From assembly GCF_014649815.1 (NCBI RefSeq), contig NZ_BMTT01000006.1, forward strand, positions 186,001-250,000: a DNA stretch of 64,000 bases. Direction: 5' to 3'. Position 1 is the stretch's first letter. Each line of letters begins with the position of its first letter. Both the position numbers and the translations under genes were made by a program. This DNA comes from Streptomyces mutabilis (lineage in GTDB: Bacteria; Actinomycetota; Actinomycetes; Streptomycetales; Streptomycetaceae). Under the pieces are notes generated by a model, which ran no database searches, was not told the DNA's origin, and was given only the letters and a program-made list of their open reading frames with translations. This document shows positions 10,105-17,188 of this stretch, piece by piece.

Positions 10105-11052
10105 TCAGCTCGGCCGTACGGCCATCCTGTCGAGGGCTTCCAGGAGCCCGGGCAGCGACGGGCCCCTGCCCACGGGCAGAACCTCACCGGGCTCCTCGTC
10201 GAGCAGGACGAAGGCGATGTCGTCGGTCCGGGCGACCAGCGACCAGCCCGGGCCGTCGGCCCGCAGGGTCCGCGCGTCCCCCGACGCGAACGACGACCGC
10301 ACCCGGCCCAGCGGAGGAGGAGTGTCGATGTAGGCCCGGGCCTCCGCGAGGACCCGTCGGACGCCGCTGTGCCCGAAGGTTCCGGTGCCAGTCCCGTCCG
10401 GAACGCCGGCCGGGACCGGGGCGGCCCGTCCCGCGGCTCCCGTCTCGTCATCCGTGTCGGGCTCCGACTCGGCAGCGCCCGTATCGCCTTGTGCCTCCAG
10501 TCCGTCTGCCGGAGTGCCGTCCGCCCAACCGGCGCCTTCGGTGGGTGCCGGAAAATCCGCGTCGTCGATCTGCTCCCGCCACTGCGTCCACTGCAGCGCG
10601 ATCTCGTCGGCCCCCAGACGCCGCTGTGCGGGCCCCCAGGCCGTGGTGTCCGGCGGCGCCAGCGCGGGGTCGGCGGACTCGGGGGCGGGATCGTGCGGCG
10701 CGGGAACGCCGGGGGCAGCCACGGCGACCGCGAGGGGCCAGCCGGGCAGCGCGGCGACGACCGTACGCTCGTCCGGCGACAGGTCGTACTCCATGCCGCA
10801 GTCCCAGGACGCCACGGCGACGGCGACCAGCGAGACGTCGTCGACGACGACGGTCCACCGGGCGCCGTCACCGTCCTGGCCGAGCACCAGACCGTAGCCG
10901 TCGGCCAGCGGCGGAAGACCGAGGGCCTCGCACGCCTCCACGTAGTCGTCGCCCAGCACACTCGGGAACTTCGCCGGCGTCAGCAGCACCGCCGTGAGCA
11001 CATAGAGCGCATCCTCCGCGGCGGCGACGGCGTCCTCGTCCGGCCCGGCCAT
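10105..11052 (-). CDS. Uncharacterised acidic protein, 315 aa
   Basis: I do not recognise a named domain. The first 110 residues look globular and include a predicted beta-rich stretch (YGLVLGQDG, WTVVVDDVSLVAVAV). Residues about 120-235 are low-complexity, acidic and Pro/Ala/Gly-rich, so probably disordered. The C-terminus is globular again (GWSLVARTDDIAFVLLDEEP, then LPGLLEALDRMA). There is no signal peptide or membrane segment, so it is probably cytoplasmic. Steady GC3 codon bias along the frame supports it as a real gene. The 181 bp between it and the secreted hydrolase downstream shows no clear structure. Confidence 0.65.
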   Translation of the reverse strand: MAGPDEDAVAAAEDALYVLTAVLLTPAKFPSVLGDDYVEACEALGLPPLADGYGLVLGQDGDGARWTVVVDDVSLVAVAVASWDCGMEYDLSPDERTVVAALPGWPLAVAVAAPGVPAPHDPAPESADPALAPPDTTAWGPAQRRLGADEIALQWTQWREQIDDADFPAPTEGAGWADGTPADGLEAQGDTGAAESEPDTDDETGAAGRAAPVPAGVPDGTGTGTFGHSGVRRVLAEARAYIDTPPPLGRVRSSFASGDARTLRADGPGWSLVARTDDIAFVLLDEEPGEVLPVGRGPSLPGLLEALDRMAVRPS

Positions 11053-11190
11053 CCCAGCCTCCCCATCGGTCGTCCAACGGCGCGCACCCTAGTGCGACCG
11101 GGAAGCCCTTGTCACGACTCCCGGACGCACCCGAGCTGCGGCTTTCCGGCTGGACGGGGGCGAATCGACCACCCCGTCGGCACGCGTGCG

Positions 11191-11496
11191 TCAGGTCGCG
11201 GGCAGACCCAGCAGTGACCGGGCCACGTCCCGGGGCGACTCGTCGCGCTCCCGCGCGAGCGCGATCACGGCCCGGCACGCCAGCTCGTTCACCCCGAACG
11301 ACAGCGCCTCCGGCGACACCCAGCCCGTCGCCTCGTCGATCCTGTCCTGGTCGTCCTCCGCGCACGCCGAGACGTATACGGCGGCGGCCTCGAACAGGTT
11401 GTGCGAACGCGGTTCACCTCCCGCCTTCCGCTCCGTGCGCCGTGCGGCGCGAGATCTGTTCCAGGCCTCGCGGATCCTTGCGAACAAGCGGATCAC
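11191..11496 (-). CDS. Small conserved protein, unknown function
   Basis: About 101 residues, read from a GTG that follows GGGGAGG with very short spacing. The same frame stays open to 11583, but the extra Arg/Ser-rich residues overlap the divergent oxygenase start and look non-coding. A basic N-terminus (IRLFARIREAWNRSRAARR) precedes a helical domain (HNLFEAAAVYVSACAEDDQDRIDEA, then AVIALARERDESPRDVARSLLGLP). There is no membrane segment and no recognised family. Start confidence is low. Confidence 0.6.
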   Translation of the reverse strand: MIRLFARIREAWNRSRAARRTERKAGGEPRSHNLFEAAAVYVSACAEDDQDRIDEATGWVSPEALSFGVNELACRAVIALARERDESPRDVARSLLGLPAT

Positions 11497-11584
11497 CCTC
11501 CCCTGCCGAATGCCACGACCGATCGTGCATCTCCTGCTGCTCAACGTAGAGTTGAAGCCTCGGCGGCAGAAGGGGACGGCCACG

Positions 11585-12481
11585 GTGAAGCGTTTCGAGC
11601 GCCTGGAGCAGATCCGGCGGATGGACCCGCACGAGGACGCCTCGGAGATCTACCGGCTCTCCTCGGCCTACGAATTCCCCTGGGACTTCGCCCGCGCCCT
11701 GGAACTGGCGCTGTACCGCACCTACGCCGTCCCGAGCATCGGCCGACTGCTGGCGGAGACGGCGGAGTTCACCGACCGGGCGCAGAAGCGGTACGACGAC
11801 ACGGCACTGCTCCTGGACGCCGTCGTCGAGCACGGTTTCGCCAGCGAGCAGGGCCGCACGGCCATCCGCCGCATCAACCACATGCACCGCAGCTACGACA
11901 TCTCCAACGACGACATGCGATACGTCCTGTGCACGTTCGTCGTGACCCCCAAACGCTGGATCGACGCCTATGGGTGGCGCAGGATGTCGCGTCACGAGAC
12001 CGTCGCCTCGGCCGTTCACTACCGCACGCTGGGCCGGTACATGGGCATACGTGACATACCGGCCTCGTACGAGGAGTTCGAGACCTGCCTCGACGCCTAT
12101 GAGGAGGCCCACTTCGCTTGGGACAAAGGAGCGCGCAGGGTTTCCGACGCCACACTCGACCTCATGGCCTCCTGGTACCCGGGCGCCCTCGCACCGCTGC
12201 TGCGCACCGGGACCCTGGCCCTGCTCGACGAACCCCTCCTGCGGGCGTTCCGCTACACCCCGCCGAGCCCCGCCGTCCGCGCGATCGTGCGCCGCGCGGT
12301 GCGGCTGCGCGGGCGGACGGTCCGCCTGATGCCGCCGCGGCGCGCCCCGCACCACGCCCGGCAGAACCGGGAGATCAAGGGCTACCCGAACGGCTACCGG
12401 CTGGCGGAGCTGGGCACCCGACCCGTTCCCGGTGTCCGGGGCTGCCCGGTCCGGCACATCGACACGTCGTCCGCCGAGTGA
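11585..12481 (+). CDS. MpaB/DUF2236-family oxygenase-like protein
   Basis: A 298-residue member of the DUF2236 family, related to latex-clearing protein Lcp and fungal MpaB, some of which bind b-type haem and cleave C=C bonds oxidatively. The family core is seen in FTDRAQKRYDDTALLLDAV, INHMHRSYDISNDDMRY (candidate haem His region, about residue 100) and TPKRWIDAYGWRRMSRHE. The GTG start follows AAGGGGAC; an in-frame ATG 75 bp upstream would overlap the divergent gene. Neighbours give no pathway clue. Haem binding and substrate are inferred from family, not visible. Confidence 0.8.
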   Translation: MKRFERLEQIRRMDPHEDASEIYRLSSAYEFPWDFARALELALYRTYAVPSIGRLLAETAEFTDRAQKRYDDTALLLDAVVEHGFASEQGRTAIRRINHMHRSYDISNDDMRYVLCTFVVTPKRWIDAYGWRRMSRHETVASAVHYRTLGRYMGIRDIPASYEEFETCLDAYEEAHFAWDKGARRVSDATLDLMASWYPGALAPLLRTGTLALLDEPLLRAFRYTPPSPAVRAIVRRAVRLRGRTVRLMPPRRAPHHARQNREIKGYPNGYRLAELGTRPVPGVRGCPVRHIDTSSAE

Positions 12482-12545
12482 GTCGATCGTCTCCCGCAGC
12501 CGACTGAACTCCGCGCGGAGGCGGCCGCACGGGCAAGCTGAGTGG

Positions 12546-13145
12546 TCAGCCCTCCCGCACGGCCAGGGCCAGGAACCGGGCGTCCTCGTCCGCGTACGAC
12601 GTCATGCGCCACCCGGAACCGGCCAGCAAGGGCCGGAGCCGGGGCTCCGCGCGCAAGTCGTCCGGGGTGATCCGCCGGCCCCGGCGGGCCGCCAGTGCCG
12701 CCCTTCCGATCGGGTGGAACAGCGCGAGCACACCACCGGGACGCACGACGCGCGCCAACTCCGTCAGATTCCCGGCGGGATCGGGCAGGTGCGAGATGAG
12801 GCCCGCGGCGAACACGGCGTCGAGCGACCGTGACCGCAGGGGCAGCGCGGCGACGTCGGTCAGCAGCAACCGTCCGGCACGGTCCCTCCCGGCCCGAACG
12901 GCGGCCTGGAGCATGGCGGGCGCCAAATCGGCCGCGACAACCAGACCCGAGCGGCCCACGGCCGCGCGCAACGGGGGCAGGGCACGCCCGGTTCCGCAGC
13001 CCGCGTCGAGCACGCGAGCTCCCTCGTGCAGACCCAGTTCGGCGACCGCGGCCGCGTAGGCGGGGCCGTCGTCGGGGAACCGGCTGTCCCAGTCGGCGGC
13101 GCGAGCGCCGAAGAACTCCTGGACGTGCGTGTGGTCGTCGCTCAT
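12546..13145 (-). CDS. Class I SAM-dependent methyltransferase
   Basis: 199 residues from ATG 13145 (an ATG three codons earlier is also possible). It has a Rossmann-fold methyltransferase core: motif I VLDAGCGTGRALPPL near residue 44, an acidic residue after the second strand (VVAADLAPAML), motif III-like LLLTDVAALPL, then AVFAAGLISHLPDPAG and ELARVVRPGGVLALFHPIG. The arrangement matches methyltransferase type 11 (UbiE-like) small-molecule enzymes. The substrate is unknown. It converges on the oxygenase-like gene, with a 64-bp gap holding no clear hairpin beyond a CTCCGCGCGGAG palindrome. Confidence 0.85.
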   Translation of the reverse strand: MSDDHTHVQEFFGARAADWDSRFPDDGPAYAAAVAELGLHEGARVLDAGCGTGRALPPLRAAVGRSGLVVAADLAPAMLQAAVRAGRDRAGRLLLTDVAALPLRSRSLDAVFAAGLISHLPDPAGNLTELARVVRPGGVLALFHPIGRAALAARRGRRITPDDLRAEPRLRPLLAGSGWRMTSYADEDARFLALAVREG

Positions 13146-13297
13146 GCTCCGCATGATCCCCCAATGGCACGAAGGATGCCCTGGTGCACTTGTTCGAGCA
13201 TGACGCGATCGTTCCAGGGCTTCTCTGTGTCACATAGCGACAGCGTGCGAAATGCGTCCCTGTTCTGCGCCCTCGCCGGGACCAGCGTCCCGGGGCC

Positions 13298-13510
13298 ATA
13301 GGACACCTGGGTTACGCTGCCCTCGGCCGGCTGACCCCCGCGCTGTCGTACGCGATGGCCTGTACCGGCGCCGCCCTCGGGCTGCGCTGCACCGTGCGCG
13401 CCCTCGCCGCCGTCGGCCGCGCGCGCCGCAACTGGCCGCTCACCGCGGCTTCGGCGATCGGCACCGGCATCTGGACGATGCACTTCGTCCGTGGCGTCGG
13501 GGTGCTCGGA
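13298..13510 (+). pseudogene. Relic of an MHYT-domain membrane sensor
   Basis: About 70 codons match the N-terminus of Streptomyces MHYT proteins: GHLGYAALGRLTPALSYAMA, ALGLRCTVRALA, then SAIGTGIWTMHFV, which holds a copy of the His-bearing motif. The expected initiator is ATA (13298-13300). Homology stops just after the first MHYT repeat, where six or seven membrane helices should continue. It is a 5' fragment fused to unrelated sequence. Confidence 0.7.
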
Positions 13511-13597
13511 GACCATCGATCGTTTCTCGCCGCCGGCAGCGCCTACGCGACTGTGGGGGCGGCTGAGGAGAGGCTGCTCACCGAGGAGCCGAGAGCC

Positions 13598-14223
13598 ATG
13601 ACCGGCACGACCGTGCACGACCAACCGGACCGGGAGGAGCACGGCGGACGGCGACACGACGGCGCTGGCGTTGAAGATCCTGCTCACCGGGGAGTTCGGC
13701 GTGGGAAGACCACTCTGGTGGGCGCGGTAAGCGACATCAGGCCGCTGCGCACGGACCAGCAACTCAGCGAAGCTGGCCGGCTGGTGGACGACACCGATGG
13801 CATCGACCGCAAGGTCAACGACCGTCGCCGTGGACTTCGGGCGCAACACCATCCGGTCCGGCCTCTCCCTGTACCTCTTCGGCACACCGGGGCAGAACCG
13901 GTTCTGGTTCTGTGGGACGAACTGTCCCGTGGCGCGCTCGGCACCGTAGTCCTGGCGGACACCCGGCGCCTGGCGGACTGCTTCCCGGCCGTGGACTACT
14001 TCGAGCACCGACGCATTCCGTTCGCGGTGGCCGTCAATTGGCCTCAGGGGGGGGCACGCCGCCACGAGGCGCAGGACGTCCTGCGCGCCCTCGACCTGGA
14101 CCGGGGAACCCCCGTGCTGCTGTGCGCCGCCCGGGACCGCGACTCGGGCAAGGAGGTGCTGATCCGGCTCGTCGAGTACGCCGGGCGGATGCGCACGCCC
14201 GGCCGCTCGACTCCGTGCGCTGA
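13598..14223 (+). pseudogene. Degenerate conservon-type small GTPase (CvnD-like)
   Basis: Pieces of a conservon GTPase are spread over two frames: LALKILLTGEFGVG, then [19 protein letters not shown] and [13 protein letters not shown], then [25 protein letters not shown], then [41 protein letters not shown] and finally RPLDSVR before TGA at 14223. Switching requires one missing base inside the P-loop (about 13706), an extra base near 13817, a missing base near 13910 and another near 14200. Intact CvnD proteins act with a sensor kinase, a roadblock protein and a DUF742 protein. Here only an intact roadblock gene lies nearby. Sequencing error is unlikely to explain four changes. Confidence 0.8.
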
Positions 14224-14259
14224 GCGGGCCGGTCCTGCCAAGCTCGCACCGGCGGGGCC

Positions 14260-14688
14260 TCAGTTCGCCACGGCCTTCTGGGCCAGGACTTTGTCAAGGG
14301 TGACGCGGACGAGGAGCTCGCCCGGAACCCCGTTGCGGGCCCCGAACTCCTCGGCGCGTTCCTCGCCCATGTACCGGGCCCCGATACGGGCGGCCCAGTG
14401 CCGGAGTTCGCCGAGGTCCTCCGAGACACGAGCGCGGCCCTGCAGCACGACGAAGTCGAAGGGTGGCCGGTCGTCGTCCACGCACAGGGCGACTCGGCCG
14501 TCACGCACCACATTGCGTCCCTTCACGGTGTCCCTGCCGGTGTTGAACACCACGTCGTCCCCGTCCAGCAGGAACCAGACCGGTGCCACGTGCGGGCTGC
14601 CGTCCGCCCGAACGGTCGAGAGCTTGCCGGTGCGGGTGCCCTCCGAGACGAACGCCCGCCATTCCTCATCGGTCATCCTCTGTGCCAT
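14260..14688 (-). CDS. PPOX-class split-barrel flavin/F420-binding protein
   Basis: A 142-residue pyridoxamine 5'-phosphate oxidase-like split barrel. Typical features are LSTVRADGSPHVAPVWFLLDGDDVVFNTG in the first strands, then RDTVKGRNVVRDGRVALCVDDDRPPFDFVVLQGRA, the family's cofactor-binding region. Actinobacterial members of this length usually bind F420 or FMN and reduce small molecules; the cofactor cannot be settled by eye. ATG 14688 has AAGGAGG 7 nt upstream. It is intact, although it lies between the broken GTPase and the roadblock gene, on the opposite strand. Confidence 0.85.
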   Translation of the reverse strand: MAQRMTDEEWRAFVSEGTRTGKLSTVRADGSPHVAPVWFLLDGDDVVFNTGRDTVKGRNVVRDGRVALCVDDDRPPFDFVVLQGRARVSEDLGELRHWAARIGARYMGEERAEEFGARNGVPGELLVRVTLDKVLAQKAVAN

Positions 14689-14795
14689 GCCCACATCCTC
14701 CTTGCCCGGAGCACGGCCGTGGTGAAGGCTGGCGGGCAGATCCTCCGCCGCGGGGGAGACGCACGCACACGGGGACGACACGGGGAGATCGGATC

Positions 14796-15209
14796 ATGGC
14801 GCAGAACCAGGGACTCGGCTGGCTGCTGGACGACCTGACCGAGCGGGTCGAGCACGTCCGGCATGCGTTGGTCCTGTCCAACGACGGGCTGGTGACCGGA
14901 GCCAGTACGGGCCTGCGCCGCGAGGACGCCGAGCACCTCGCCGCCGTCTCGTCCGGACTGCACAGTCTGGCCAAGGGATCGGGCCGCCACTTCGGCGCGG
15001 GCCAGGTACGGCAGACGATGGTCGAGTTCGACGACGCCGTCCTGTTCGTCACCGCTGCGGGCTCGGGCAGTTGCCTGTGCGTGCTCAGCGGCGCGGAGGC
15101 CGACATCGGGCAGATCGCCTACGAGATGACGCTGCTCGTGAACCGGGTGGGCGAGCATCTCGACGTCGATGCTCGACAGCCGGGTCGGATATCACCAACA
15201 GACCTCTGA
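14796..15209 (+). CDS. Roadblock/LC7-domain protein (CvnB-like)
   Basis: A 137-residue roadblock/LC7 fold: LGWLLDDLTERVEHVRHALVLSNDGL, LAAVSSGLHSLAKGSGRHFGAG, VRQTMVEFDDAVLFVTAAGSGSCLCVLS and ADIGQIAYEMTLLVNRVGEHL. In conservons this protein is thought to regulate the GTPase and to sit with a sensor kinase at the membrane. Kinase and DUF742 genes are not found here, and the GTPase upstream is broken, so the protein may be orphaned or may pair with another conservon. GGGAG lies upstream of the ATG. Confidence 0.88.
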   Translation: MAQNQGLGWLLDDLTERVEHVRHALVLSNDGLVTGASTGLRREDAEHLAAVSSGLHSLAKGSGRHFGAGQVRQTMVEFDDAVLFVTAAGSGSCLCVLSGAEADIGQIAYEMTLLVNRVGEHLDVDARQPGRISPTDL

Positions 15210-15347
15210 CCTGGGCTTTCAGTACTCCCGTGAGGCCTGTCGCGGAGTTTTCCACAGGCGCGACGCGAAGGTCGCGCCGGCGGCTACCGTTCTGTGTCAG
15301 GCGGGCGCGGACCGGCGCCCGCCGCACACTCCACGGGGGAGACGAAC

Positions 15348-16280
15348 ATGTCCGGCAGCATTCTCACGCACGAGACCACGACCACTCTCCGGCGCACCGG
15401 CGCCACCGGCGAGATCACCCTCTCGCCCGGCCGCGCGGCGAGGGAACTCTGCCTCAAGCGCGGTGAATTCGACCTCGCCGTGCACATCGGCCGCATCCGC
15501 ACCGTGCCCGACGACTACGACGACCGGAGGGGTGGCCGACGCGTCACCCGCGACGAGATCGAGCGGATCCGGGCGCTGGAGGGATTCCCGGAGACCCTGC
15601 GCGAGAGCGTCCGGACCGTCGGCACCACGGAGGGCGCGGCCCTGATGGCGGTGGCCAAGGCCCGTTTCACCCGTCTCGCCCGTCTGGGCCTCCTGGTGCC
15701 CGTGAGGTTCTACGTCAACCGTTACCGTGCCGTCGTCTGGCTGTATCTTGCCGACGAGCTACGGCAGTTCGCGGGCGAGGAGATGAACGCCGCAGTGCTC
15801 AAGGGCCGTACGCCCGAGGGACTGAGGGACCAGTTGACGGAAGGCGTGGACCTGCGTCCCCGCAACTGGCGGGGACGGCACCTGGGGTTCCTGCTCCGCC
15901 ACGCCGCCGACCCGTGGACCCGGGCCGCGGCGGTGGCGGCGCTGCTGGGCTCGGTCGAGGTGTCGGCGGCCGTCCGGGACCCCTACGAGCGTTCTCGTCT
16001 GAACCGGTTCCGCCCGGTGCCGCCGGCCCACGCGACCCCCGGCTCCCCGGCCGCGCGGCTCGTCGAAGAGATCATGACGGCGGCCGACCCCGACGAGATC
16101 GACTGGCTGCACACGAATCTGGCGGCCGAGATGAAGGCCGCTCGCCGGTACCTCCCCGCGCCCCGCCCCGCCTTCCGTCCCGTACCGTCTCCGCCCGATG
16201 GGGAAGAGACACGGCACGAGGCGGAAGAAACCGGACGCTTGTGCGGTCTGCTCGGCAGGCTCTGGCGCAGAGACCCCTGA
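15348..16280 (+). CDS. DUF6397-like protein
   Basis: A 310-residue protein I associate from memory with the Streptomyces family DUF6397. Its N-terminal part contains what looks like a helix-turn-helix-type specificity region: GRAARELCLKRGEFDLAVHIGRIRTVPD, then RVTRDEIERIRALEGFPETLRE. The middle, FTRLARLGLLVPVRFYVNRYRAVVWLYLADELRQFA, resembles a second recognition helix plus wing. The C-terminus (KAARRYLPAPRPAFRP, acidic linker) is not conserved. Function is unknown; DNA binding is a guess from these segments. GGGGGAG precedes the ATG. It converges on the thioesterase with a 19-bp gap. Confidence 0.75.
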   Translation: MSGSILTHETTTTLRRTGATGEITLSPGRAARELCLKRGEFDLAVHIGRIRTVPDDYDDRRGGRRVTRDEIERIRALEGFPETLRESVRTVGTTEGAALMAVAKARFTRLARLGLLVPVRFYVNRYRAVVWLYLADELRQFAGEEMNAAVLKGRTPEGLRDQLTEGVDLRPRNWRGRHLGFLLRHAADPWTRAAAVAALLGSVEVSAAVRDPYERSRLNRFRPVPPAHATPGSPAARLVEEIMTAADPDEIDWLHTNLAAEMKAARRYLPAPRPAFRPVPSPPDGEETRHEAEETGRLCGLLGRLWRRDP

Positions 16281-16299
16281 CTGGACCCGTGACTCGCGA

Positions 16300-17169
16300 C
16301 TACTTCAGGGCCCGGAACAGCCCTTCCTGGACAACGGACACCAGCATCCGTCCCTCCCTGTCGTAGATCCGTCCCCGCGCCAACCCTCGCCCACCGGTCG
16401 CGATCGGCGACTCCTGGTCGTACAGGAACCACTCGTCCGCGCGGAACGCCCGGTGGAACCACATGGCGTGGTCCAGCGACGCCATGTCGAAGCCCCGCGG
16501 GCCCCACAGCGGTTCCACCGGGATGCGCACGGCGTCCAGCAAAGTCATGTCGCTGGCGTAGGTCAGGGCGCAGGTGTGCACGAGCGGGTCGTCACCGAGC
16601 GGCCCGACCGCGCGCATCCACACGGCGCTGCGGGGCTCGGCGTCCTCGACCTCCTCGGCGCTCCAGCGCAGCCGGTCCACGTAGCGGATGTCGAAGGGCT
16701 GACGGCGGGCCATCCGCTCGAACTGCTCGGGCAGCCCGCCGAGGTGCTCCCGGACCTCGTCGGCGACCTTCGGCAGGGACTCGGGGTCCGGGACCCTGCG
16801 GGCCGGCGGCAGCTGGTGCTCGAAACTCCCCTGCTCAGGCTTGTGAAAGGAGGCGGTGAGCGTGAAGATCGTGCGGCCCTGCTGCACCGCGGTGACCCGG
16901 CGGGTCGTGAACGACCGGCCGTCCCGGTCCCGCTCGACCTGGTACACGATCGGCACGCCCGGGCGTCCCGGACGCAGGAAGTACGCGTGCAGCGAGTGCA
17001 CCGGGCGGTCGCTCTCCGTGGTGCGGCCCGCCGCGACCAGCGCCTGGCCGGCCACTTGGCCGCCGAAGACCCGCTGCAGCGACTCCTCCGGGCTGCGGCC
17101 ACGGAAGATGTTGACCTCGATCTGCTCCAGGTCGAGCAGGGCAACGAGGCTCTCGGCCGGATTCGTCAT
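16300..17169 (-). CDS. tesB: Acyl-CoA thioesterase II
   Basis: A 289-residue TesB-type double hotdog enzyme that hydrolyses acyl-CoA to fatty acid and CoA. It has the first hotdog with FGGQVAGQALVAAGRTT and VHSLHAYFLRPG, and the second with LDAVRIPVEPLWGPRGFDMASLDHAMWFHRAFRADEWFLYDQESP, carrying the Asp of the catalytic triad in SLDHAMWFH. The C-terminus GRIYDREGRMLVSVVQEGLFR is highly typical. The start is Met 17169 (GGAG upstream); 12 further codons are open but unlike the family. It probably forms an operon with the helicase gene 19 bp upstream. Confidence 0.93.
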   Translation of the reverse strand: MTNPAESLVALLDLEQIEVNIFRGRSPEESLQRVFGGQVAGQALVAAGRTTESDRPVHSLHAYFLRPGRPGVPIVYQVERDRDGRSFTTRRVTAVQQGRTIFTLTASFHKPEQGSFEHQLPPARRVPDPESLPKVADEVREHLGGLPEQFERMARRQPFDIRYVDRLRWSAEEVEDAEPRSAVWMRAVGPLGDDPLVHTCALTYASDMTLLDAVRIPVEPLWGPRGFDMASLDHAMWFHRAFRADEWFLYDQESPIATGGRGLARGRIYDREGRMLVSVVQEGLFRALK

Positions 17170-17188
17170 CGCTGAAGTTCTCCTGTGC

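Noticed and set aside
11497-11583. N-terminal extension of the small protein at 11191
   Set aside because: The extra 29 residues are basic and Ser-rich, overlap the divergent oxygenase promoter and lack a ribosome site.
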